This document shows positions 56,296 through 64,000 of a DNA stretch of 64,000 nucleotides, in pieces. This DNA is from Diplonema papillatum (lineage: Eukaryota; Euglenozoa; Diplonemea; Diplonemida; Diplonemidae). Below the pieces are notes generated by a model, which did no database searches, was not told the origin of the DNA, and saw only the letters and a list, made by a program, of their open reading frames with translations. Position numbers and translations under genes: made by a program. The stretch spans positions 186,001 to 250,000 of the forward strand of contig JAPJBO010000246.1 of assembly GCA_030068145.1 (NCBI GenBank), given 5' to 3'. Each line of letters begins with the position of its first letter. Position 1 is the first letter of the stretch.

Positions 56296-56738
56296 CTCCT
56301 CGCACTCTTTTCCTTTTGGTACTTCAACCATTGGTGCTGCACACGGCAACCCCATGTCCACTGTGCTCTGCGGAGTTTACTTCGCAGATTGCCACCGTAA
56401 AAAGAAGACAAGTCAGTGCTGCCTAGCGAGTCGCAGTCACAATCAGGGCGAGTGCCCTGAGTTTTTTAACTGATTGCTCAGACACGGTTGTAGGGGCCTT
56501 CTCCCCGTGACGGATTCGCCTGTGCTCTAGTAGCACGGGTGGTCCTGGCTGTGACGAGCTACGAACAGCCGCCTGACAAACCAGACTCACACCGCAGTCC
56601 TGTCTGCAGACACTCAGGTTCCACGCTGATGATGGTCCGCCTTATGTGTCCGTGGCTTAAAGGACCGAAACACGGCGCAGACGGGACCAGTGCGGTGTTG
56701 AGCACATACCCATTCCAAGCACGTTCTTGCAAACCCCC
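56296..56738 (+). repeat. R1 repeat copy (long)
   Basis: Nearly identical to about 11050-11490 over its whole length, including CATTGGTGCTGCACACGGCA and TAAAAAGAAGACAAGTCAGT, and ending at CAAGCACGTTCTTGCAA before a C-run. It lacks the 18-bp direct repeats seen at 11 kb. Confidence 0.88.
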
Positions 56739-56769
56739 CCCCCCCCCCTCTACAGTGCAGTTGCCTTGG

Positions 56770-56925
56770 AGGCTGGGTGGTCAAATTCTCTAAGGTGAAA
56801 TGGTCAAAATTCCCTGCCAAAAGTGGGCCCACAAAAATTTTCCAAAGTGTGGTATTTGGGGTATTTGGGGCAAAAAAAAAATTTTTTTTTTCTGACCGCC
56901 CACCGTGGTGACCACCTTCGAGTGT
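56770..56925 (-). repeat. Dispersed repeat, inverted copy of 24925-25055
   Basis: GGTGAAATGGTCAAAATTCCCTG and the A/T-run core match the reverse complement of the 25-kb copy with moderate divergence. Confidence 0.65.
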
Positions 56926-57052
56926 GACAGGTAGCGTCTCCCCCCTCCACAGTGAAAATAGCCTGAGGGGGGGGGGGGGGGGGGTCAGCCGGCTGATGGA
57001 TGGATGGATGGTTCTTAACAAGATGCCTGTAAGTTGAGTCAGTCTATCAGAA

Positions 57053-57172
57053 CTCGAACTTAGCTTCGCCCGAGCTTAGCTTCACCAGAACTTAGCTTCA
57101 CCCGAACATTGCTTCGCCCGAACTTAGCTTCACCAGTACCAGAACTTTTCTTCACCCGAACTTTTCCGAGAC
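57053..57172 (+). repeat. Minisatellite of GAACTTAGCTTC(G/A)CC units
   Basis: Seven or so imperfect units of 15-25 bp (ACTTAGCTTCACCAGA / CTTAGCTTCGCCCGA). Confidence 0.75.
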
Positions 57173-57989
57173 TAGAGGTATGATAATAGCCAACCCGGGG
57201 GCACTTTTTTTGTTTTTTCTGTGCCTATCCAGGGGTTATTCTAATCCCCGCAATTCAGGAAAATCCCGGTTAAAAAGTCAACATGGCCAGAAATTCTTTT
57301 TCCCACGCTGCGCGTGGAACGCACATATCCCTAACTCTCGGCGGCCGGACCCTCTTGCAACGATGCAAAAAATATCTGCATACTGCCCAAAGACGAATAA
57401 TTACTAGTACACGTCTTCTTGGCGAATAGCGTTCACCACCTCTTCTTCGACACCTTGAAGCCAAAGCTCGAGAGACCAGCAGCAGCGGCCTTTCGCACTT
57501 TTTCTGCCTGCGGTTGGTGCAGATGCCTGCCTGGGTCAGCAACGATTCTGGCTCTGTATTCACTGGTGCAGAGGTCACTTCTGCTGTCTCCCGAGACCGG
57601 ACTTGCACGGAAACACGCGATTGCGAAAGAGGTTTCTCATCAAGAGATGAATCGTCGTCCTCGCGCTTGACTCTTTCTGAAAAGCTCTGCGGCGCATTTT
57701 CAGCCACAGTGTAACCGCCTTGTCGATTATCCTGGGGAATTCAGTGCGCGCACAACCGGGCAGCAACTTCGTGGGTGACCGTTGGGTTACTGGCCCATAC
57801 ACATTCAGAAGCAGATCAAGCAACCTGCCTACTCCCACCACAGCCGCCCGAACGTGTCAACGGGTCAGTTAATCCAGGTCTTTCGGTGTGGCTGAATCGA
57901 ACTGGTCAGGCTGGGGGGGTCGAAGGGATTCAAAATGGGTCAGGCCGTTTTTTGGCGCGGCTCATTTTTTTGGTCTCAAAACCGGTTTG
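57173..57989. other. Intergenic, no gene recognised
   Basis: A minus-strand Arg/Ser-rich frame at 57270-57707 shows no domain. Nothing else is seen. Confidence 0.4.
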
Positions 57990-58262
57990 GGCAAAAACTT
58001 CACAATCGTATACCATTATGGACAAAAACTTCGGGCCAAAACCCATTGCAGTATGTTATCCTAACTTTGAACGAATTACAGTATGGTCCGAACTCTGAAC
58101 CCATTACGGTATGTCAATCCAAACTTTGAACCCATTCCGGTATGGATTTTCAAACTTTGAACGAATTACGGTAGGTTCCAAACTTTGAAACCCATGACGG
58201 TATGGTCCCAAACTTTGAACCCATTACGGTATGGTTTTCAAACTTTGAACCCATTAGTAATG
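57990..58262 (+). repeat. ~33-bp minisatellite, about seven units
   Basis: The unit is close to CAAACTTTGAACCCATTACG plus GTATGGTYY, with diverged units at the left. It is followed by a palindrome at 58290-58352 built of TGATTTTTC / GAAAAATCA. Confidence 0.8.
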
Positions 58263-58521
58263 GGTTGGGGAGTCTGATCAGATCTGATGCTGATTTTTCT
58301 GATCTGATTTTTCTGATTTTTCAGAAAATCAGAAAAATCAGAAAAATCAGATTTCTTCAGATTCTGTGCATAGTACCACATCCCGGTGCGAGTTTTGCAA
58401 AAAAATTAGTTTTCCACAAAATTTCGTAAAGATTCCGCGACAATGACCCACGAAATTCTACGAATCTAGTGTGGCACAGTCGCCATTCTGCGTCGTACCG
58501 TGCACCCACAACTTTCCCACA
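58263..58521. other. Palindromic AT-rich stretch upstream of the LINE
   Basis: TCTGATTTTTCTGATTTTTC and GAAAAATCAGAAAAATCAGA form a long hairpin at 58303-58351. No gene. Confidence 0.6.
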
Positions 58522-61500
58522 ATGTGGTCAGATAGCCAAAGCATTTCAATACAATGTGGCTATTGTGGCATTCGTACTCTGGAGCGGGTACCGGCAGCTG
58601 CAAAGCCGCAGGTCTCAGCTCTCTTCGAGACCGTCCTCAGGGCAGCCACCGATGACGCCGGGTGGTTGCGGGCGTACGCCTTCGCCCCCCTCGTCCTCGC
58701 GACCACCCACCGGGGGGGGCGGAAGGCGGTGACGGAGGCCCTCCGCCGCCGCGTCCGCCTTTGGAGGGCCGGGCAGCTGGACACCCTGTGGGCTGAGGCC
58801 CGGGCCGTCTCAGCCGGGAAGGCCGAACGCCGCGCGCGCCGGCGGACCTACCCGGTTGCAGACGACGTCGACAACAGGCTCGAGCTGCAAACGGACGTCG
58901 AGTCCGTGGACGACCTGGACGGGGCCACCGTGCGGCAGGTCCTCCGGCGGGCCCGCGACCGATGTTACTCGCGGGCCGTCTCTGCGCTTTCCGCGGCGCA
59001 GACTGCTCCGGCGGACGACGCCACGCTGGCGGCCCTGATGGAACTGCACCCCCCTGCCCCCGAGCTGCCTGACGACCGCAGCCTGCGGCCCGTGGCCGTG
59101 GCGAAGCCCTCCCCGGGCGTCATCCGCCGGGTGCTGAAGAAGATGCCGAAAGGCACCGCCGCCGGCCCGTCCGGCCTGTCTGCGCAGCACCTCCTCGACC
59201 TGTGGGACGTCTCCGGGTCGTTCAAAGAGGCAGTGGCAGACGCGGTCTGGGCTCTCTCTTCCGGTAGGGTGGCTGCAGCCGCCCGACCGGGGCGAGGCTC
59301 GTCCCGTTGGTCAAGAAGTCCGGCGGGATCAGGCCTGGGGAGATCCTGCGCCGGGTGGCCGGCAAGGTCCTCGCTTCTGACCGGGCGATCAAGGACCTGG
59401 GAGCGAACGTCCTTCTGCGGAGGGCAAGTCGGCGTCAGCGTTAAGGCGGGGGCCGACGCCGGCGTGCACGCCATCCGCAGGGTTGCGGGCCTGTACCGCG
59501 ACAGAGACGTGGTTGACCGGGGCATCCTGCAGATCGACTTCGCCAACGCCTTCAACACGCTACGGCGGGAAGCGATCATCTGCAGTGTCAACCGACACGC
59601 CCCCCAGCTGTTGGGGTACGCACTAGCGGCGTACGAGAAACACTCCGCGCTTGTGGTGGGCGACCGGGGTATCTCCTCCGAGTGCGGAGTCCAACAAGGG
59701 GACCCCTTGGGACCGCTGCTCTTCAGCCTCGTCATGCACGATGTCGTCGTGCCGCCGAACCCCGAAGAGCAGCCGCCCGTCCCCGAGGCCCCGGCTACGT
59801 CACAGGCGCCCGCCGAGTCCACCCCCGCGGCGCTCGGCCTGCCAGAGCCTCTCGATGCCGCCGGGGGGCGGCCCACCCCTTCAGACCCGGCACAGGCCCC
59901 AGGTTCGGGGAACCCAGCGGTGCCACCGCCGCCGCCGGTGGGGTCCCCGGCGGCCCCGAGGGCCATGGAGGGGGCGCTGAACCAGACGGAACTCGACCTC
60001 CTGACGTTCTTCCTGGACGACGGGGCGGCCGGGGGGGAGCTCGACTCCCTCGGTCGCTGGCTGCAGGGCTTCGAGGACAGAGCGGCCGCGGTAGGGCTCA
60101 GTCTGAACCGTGGGAAGTGCAGGCTGTCCGTCGCCCCCGGCGCCACAATCCCCGAGGCCCTGCAAGGCATCGAGACTTGTCCGCTAGACGAGATCCAGCA
60201 CCTCGGCGTCCCCTGCGGTTCCCCCGAGAAGATGCGCGTCTTCGTAGGAAGCGGCCAAGAGCGCCGAGCGGCGGATGCGGATGATAGCCTCCCTCCCTGA
60301 CGCACATGTGGCTCTGACTCTGCTGAAATTCTGCGCCGGCTTCGTCAGCGTAGTCAACCTCATTCGCGCTGTGGGGGCCGTCTTCGACTTCGCTTGCATC
60401 GATCAGGCCACGCAGTCTTGCTTGGCGAAGATCACGGGTATCGAGACGGACGCCTCCGTCTGGGCCCTGGCTTCCCTTCCCGTCAGGCTGGGCGGCCTGG
60501 GTCTCCACTCCTGTGCCGACACAGCGGCGATCGCGCATATCGCGGCTACCTTTGACGGCGAGGCTTGCCTTCCATCCCTGGTGACCCCCTACGTGCTGCC
60601 GCACGCCATGCTTCTGGACGAGGACGACACTTTCCTAGCGTCCCTCGAAGACCCGCGCCTTGCACCCTTCGAAACCGTTTTGGAGAAGATCCAGAACGCT
60701 CTGCAGGCACGGGATAACTACGGGGGACGTGGACAGAAAGTGTGGTCCGCGACGGTTCATGACGAGCGGCGCAAGGCCCTCATCATCTCGATGACTGAGG
60801 AGCTGGGCAGGTCAGGCCAGCTCCAAGGGTCGGCGCTGGCCCTGAAGCAGGTCCAAGTCCGGGCGCGGATCCAAAGCTGCTCCGGCCAACATGCGTCCGC
60901 TTGGCTTTACGGCAACGCGGAGGCAGACCCCAAGCTGTGGCTATCCCCCGCGGAGCTCGCGGTGGCCATCCGGCTTCGGCTCGGGCTGCCCATCGCCCCC
61001 ATGCCGAGCATCTGTCGCCTTTGCGGGACAGGCTCGGCAGACGTCGACGGTGTGCATGCGCGGAGTTGCTTCTCCGGAGGCCGCCGGACGAGAATGCACA
61101 ATGCACTCCGCGACGTCATCGCTGACTTCGCCCGCCGTGGCTTGCTGGCCCCGGCGGTCGAGCGCCCCGTGTTTTCGAACACGGAGCGGAAGCGCCCGGA
61201 CATCAGCTATGTCCGGGACGGCACCACCGTTGTGTTAGATGTCGCCGTCACCTTCCCCCTGCAGCCATCGAATCCCCAGTACGCTAGAAAGGGGGGGCGG
61301 CGACAGCCTACGCAACAGCTGTCAAAGAAGGGAAGTACCGCGGCATCATCGACAACGAGCCAAACCCCCGGGAATGGCTCGCTGTCCCGCTAGTCGTGGA
61401 CACCTTCGGAGCGTGGTGTCCTGGAGCACTCACGGAGTTGCGGCAAATAGCCCGCAAAAGCGCCCTCCGTGAAGACCGGACCGCTTCAGCCGCCTGCCAG

Positions 61501-61605
61501 GACTTCTTCCACCAATTGAGCTTTCAGGTAGCCCAAGGGGTGGCAAGAATAGTCATTGCATCTGGTGGGGCGCGACCGGACGAAGCGGTCCACCCTGTTG
61601 CAGGG
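58522..61605 (+). pseudogene. Non-LTR retrotransposon, RT plus restriction-like endonuclease, frameshifted
   Basis: The upstream frame (MWSDSQSISI...) to 60300 carries LINE RT: GTAAGPSGLSAQHLLDLW, motif A LQIDFANAFNTLRREAI (59527-), motif B CGVQQGDPLGPLLFSLV, motif C LLTFFLDDGA, motif D GLSLNRGKCRL. Between ~59290 and ~59420 the coding sense moves to another frame (LVPLVKKSGGIRPGEILRR) and back. From 60275 the next frame supplies the thumb (SLPVRLGGLGLHSCAD), a CCHC motif CRLCGTGSADVDGVHARSC (61015-61071) and RPDISYVRDGTTVVLDVAV, the PD...D core of the endonuclease seen in R2-type elements. A slip in the G-run near 61290 sends the last part (VVDTFGAWCPGALTELRQIA) into a third frame up to a Mutator-like insertion at 61606. 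At least three or four frameshifts make it inactive. Confidence 0.85.
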
Positions 61606-63499
61606 CTAAGTTGGATGGAAACGCCGTTTCTTTTAGTTTTTTCGAAATATGGAAACGGAAACGGAAACGGAAACGTTTCCGTTTCTTTTAAAAGAAACGC
61701 CGGAAGGCTCCTCATGCTGAGGGGTCCTATAGGATACCACTTCGCGGGTCCTTCTGTGTGTCCGTCGGGTGTCCGTTTCCAGCCAAATTTTGGCTTTCCT
61801 TTCAGAGGGCGGGATCACCTTCTTCTTTTGGTCTACCAGCAGGCACTTTTCTTCCTCCGTCTCGGCCCCTTCTTGTGTGTCGTCGCGGTCTCGTTTGTGC
61901 AGAGCAGTCGCTGATGCTCACCGCTTTCTTTCGTCGGCGATCTGACACGAGCAAATAGGTAACCACAAGCTAATGATGCAGAATGTCGTCACATGCGGAT
62001 GCTGAGGTTTTCTGACACCAGATTCCACTCTTCAGTGCCTACCACTTCGTCCTCTGCTGCTTCCAACCCGCGTTCTCATGTTTACTTGTATCGGTGGCCG
62101 TGCCGAGTGGGGCTTTTTGAATCTGCCGTCCTCTTCTGCATTGTCGGTGGGGTTCTTCCTGCCGTCGCTGTCTATGCTCCGACAACACCGCCTGATGGTG
62201 CCCCTTCGTGACGGTTGCCACCCGTCGTCGTATGCAAGGTGCACTGTGGCAAGCGATGACGCACACGTTACTGCGTGGCCATCGCTTTTCTGGCGGGTTT
62301 AACATTGCCCCGGCATACGTGTGCCCTTCTCACCTTTCACCTCCTGATGCTGATTGCACTCCCTCTTTGTCTTACGCCGCCGAAAAACCCCGGTCTTGTA
62401 GCCTGTGGCGCGGCGGTCCTGAACGATCGTATCTGTATAGCCTATTATTGGAAGCGGATGTGCTTTCTCGATCGTCTTCAGCGCGTTGGCCAACTATCCA
62501 GGCATAGTTCATCATCTTTCGGGTCCCAACAAGTGTACTTAACCTCAAATCCCTTTCCAGTAAATCAGGATCGGGCTGTGCTGCGTCCTCAAGGATTGGC
62601 ACATCTCCCTTTCAGTGCGGCTTGTGGGTTTGACACCCTAAGCCTCGCACACGTGTTAGACTCCTTGGTCCGTGTTTCAAGACGGGTAGTAGAAGATCGC
62701 TGTGTCTGACATGAGCCTGCGAGCGTTTAACCACGTCAGGCCAGCGGGAGCAAGGACGTTGTCCGAAGACGCCGACACTTACCCTTCGCTGACGATACCT
62801 CCTCAACTCATTCCTATCCTGGTCGATCCGAGCAAAACTGAGGCAGCCGGCAAGCCGTCTTGCAACAGAAGCTTGGACGATCCGAATAGGTCCAGACGTC
62901 TCAACCATAAACCCCAGTGAAGGAGCAATGATTAAGATTTGAACGCATCTCCAACTCTTACCACTCATCGGTTTCAGGGACTTTTAACCCTCTTTTCAAA
63001 GTTCTTTGCATCTTTCCATCACTGTACTTGTTCGCTATCGGCCTCCGGGAGATATTTAGCCTTAGCAGAGGGATACCTGCCGATTAGCTCAGCATTCCCA
63101 AACTGAGCGACTCGTGCTAGCAAGGAGTTAACCAACATGGCTCGTCGAGGAAATACGGGACTCTCACGGCCTCGCATAACAGAGCATCGTCGCCACAACA
63201 GCCATTGGTATAAAAGCTGCAGACCTCAAAGTCATTACAACCGGATGCGTGTGGTTGCGTCTGCTCCACGCGGTCGCAACTCTTATGCTTCATTCCGCCC
63301 TTTTTTTCGGAGCCTCCTTGTCCATGGTTTCCCACTGGATTGCGGGGTCCGCCGTTCGGAACACATTTCCGGTCGGACCTTCAGCCAGTATACTAGTGGC
63401 ATACCAGCCGTTTCTTTTGAAAAGAAACGGCGTTTCCATCCACCGCCAAAAAGAAGGAAACGGAAACGGAAACGTTTCCAACGTTTCCATCCTACATAG
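61606..63499 (+). mobile_element. Mutator-like non-autonomous TIR element with 9-bp target duplication
   Basis: Left end CTAAGTTGGATGGAAACG; right end reverse complement CTATGTAGGATGGAAACG. The flanks carry GTTGCAGGG at 61597-61605 and again at 63500-63508, a 9-bp target duplication as typical of the Mutator superfamily. Subterminal GTTTCC/GGAAAC runs form hairpins (GTTTCTTTTAAAAGAAAC at 61683-61700; GTTTCTTTTGAAAAGAAAC at 63411-63429). No frame resembles a transposase, so it is non-autonomous. A truncated inverted copy lies at 23653-24858. Confidence 0.88.
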
Positions 63500-63519
63500 G
63501 TTGCAGGGGGTAGTGTCAC

Positions 63520-64000
63520 TGCATCGCGGGTTTTTTTACCTGGTCGGACCTGCTCGCTAGCAGGCCAGCCCAGGTCGCAGTGAGACTGGCGTTCACTGTG
63601 TGCTGAAGAAGCATTTTCTTTTGGGCTCCCGCTCCGGAAGCAACCGGATACCGGCAGCCCCGCTGTACCAACACGCGCTCCAAAAAAAAAAAAAAAAAAA
63701 AACCGCTATACCAGGTGTGCCCCAAGCCGTCCCCATCAAGGGGACCTCAAAGGAGTGGAGCAAGGTGCCCTGGGGGCCTGAAAAGAAAAAAACACAAAAA
63801 AAGCCGTTTTTTTTTTTGGAGCGCGGGACACTGTACTTGCCATGTTGGTACAGCGGGGCTGCCGGTATCCGGTTGCTTCCGGAGCGGTAGTCCAAAGAAA
63901 TGCTTCTTCAGCACAGTGTGAACGCCTGTCTCACAGCGACACGGGACTGGCCTGCGCGTGACTGCTAACAGGTCCGACCCGGTAAAAAACCCGCGATGCA
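63520..64000. mobile_element. Fold-back element with ~165-bp inverted arms
   Basis: TGCATCGCGGGTTTTTT at 63520 is matched by its reverse complement ending at 64000. The arms 63520-~63683 and ~63826-64000 pair over GCTCCGGAAGCAACCGGATA, CTGAAGAAGCATTT and GACAGGCGTTCAC-type runs with small mismatches. The ~140-bp spacer starts with a poly-A tract and ends with poly-T. It begins 12 bp after the Mutator-like target duplication and reaches the window edge exactly, so any flanking duplication on the right is out of view. Confidence 0.85.

Noticed and set aside
58965..60305. 446-codon minus-strand frame opposite the LINE RT
   Set aside because: It is a shadow of GC-rich coding sequence; RT motifs A-D are in the plus strand.

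Overview
This is a window of nuclear DNA from a eukaryote with spliced genes. Coding exons are very GC-rich at third positions and sit in long, repeat-dominated, less GC-rich DNA. Introns visible here use GT-AG sites, often with a GTATGC donor. The gene content (CAX-type cation exchanger, kinesin, NUDIX hydrolase, a J-domain protein with Cys-rich modules) and the mix of DIRS-order and non-LTR retroelements fit a protist. A dinoflagellate-type alveolate is my best guess, but that is an inference and nothing in the window proves it.

Layout. 0.6-0.8 kb: last exon of a protein-tyrosine/dual-specificity phosphatase-like gene whose catalytic Arg is replaced by Glu. 3.6-5.5 kb: Ca2+/H+ exchanger with a hidden last exon. 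7.6-9.2 kb: J-domain / transmembrane / sushi-like protein followed by a decayed copy of one of its modules. 10.4-12.9 kb: a minisatellite, a dispersed repeat flanked by 18-bp direct repeats, and a NUDIX hydrolase between inverted repeats. 13.7-14.1 kb: a 107-bp tandem array. 17.3-27.8 kb: two GC-rich exons that I propose belong to one IQ-like coiled-coil gene, separated by about 8.3 kb containing a giant palindrome (18.44-23.65 kb), a Mutator-like element and a 408-bp direct repeat. 28.6-29.3 kb: a basic hypothetical protein on the minus strand. 30.0-34.9 kb: a multi-exon kinesin with a C-terminal zinc-binding motif. 37.5-38.6 kb: a type I membrane protein of unknown function.

41.8-52.5 kb is a retroelement cluster on the minus strand. 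It holds (i) an RT-RNase H element with split direct repeats inserted exactly in a CT microsatellite and carrying no recombinase of its own, (ii) a DIRS-like element with overlapping gag, tyrosine recombinase and RT-RNase H frames, and (iii) a chimera of a broken non-LTR RT with a second copy of the first RT-RNase H. 52.6-55.9 kb holds poorly supported exons. 58.5-61.6 kb is a frameshifted non-LTR element with a restriction-like endonuclease on the plus strand. A 1.9-kb Mutator-like element with a 9-bp target duplication sits in its 3' end. The window ends in a 0.48-kb fold-back element.

The host genes share no evident pathway. What ties the window together is repeat biology. Several genes (CAX, NUDIX) lie between inverted copies of short repeats. 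Two genes are followed by decayed duplicates of their own 3' coding sequence. One dispersed repeat family occurs inside a kinesin intron as well as in intergenic DNA.
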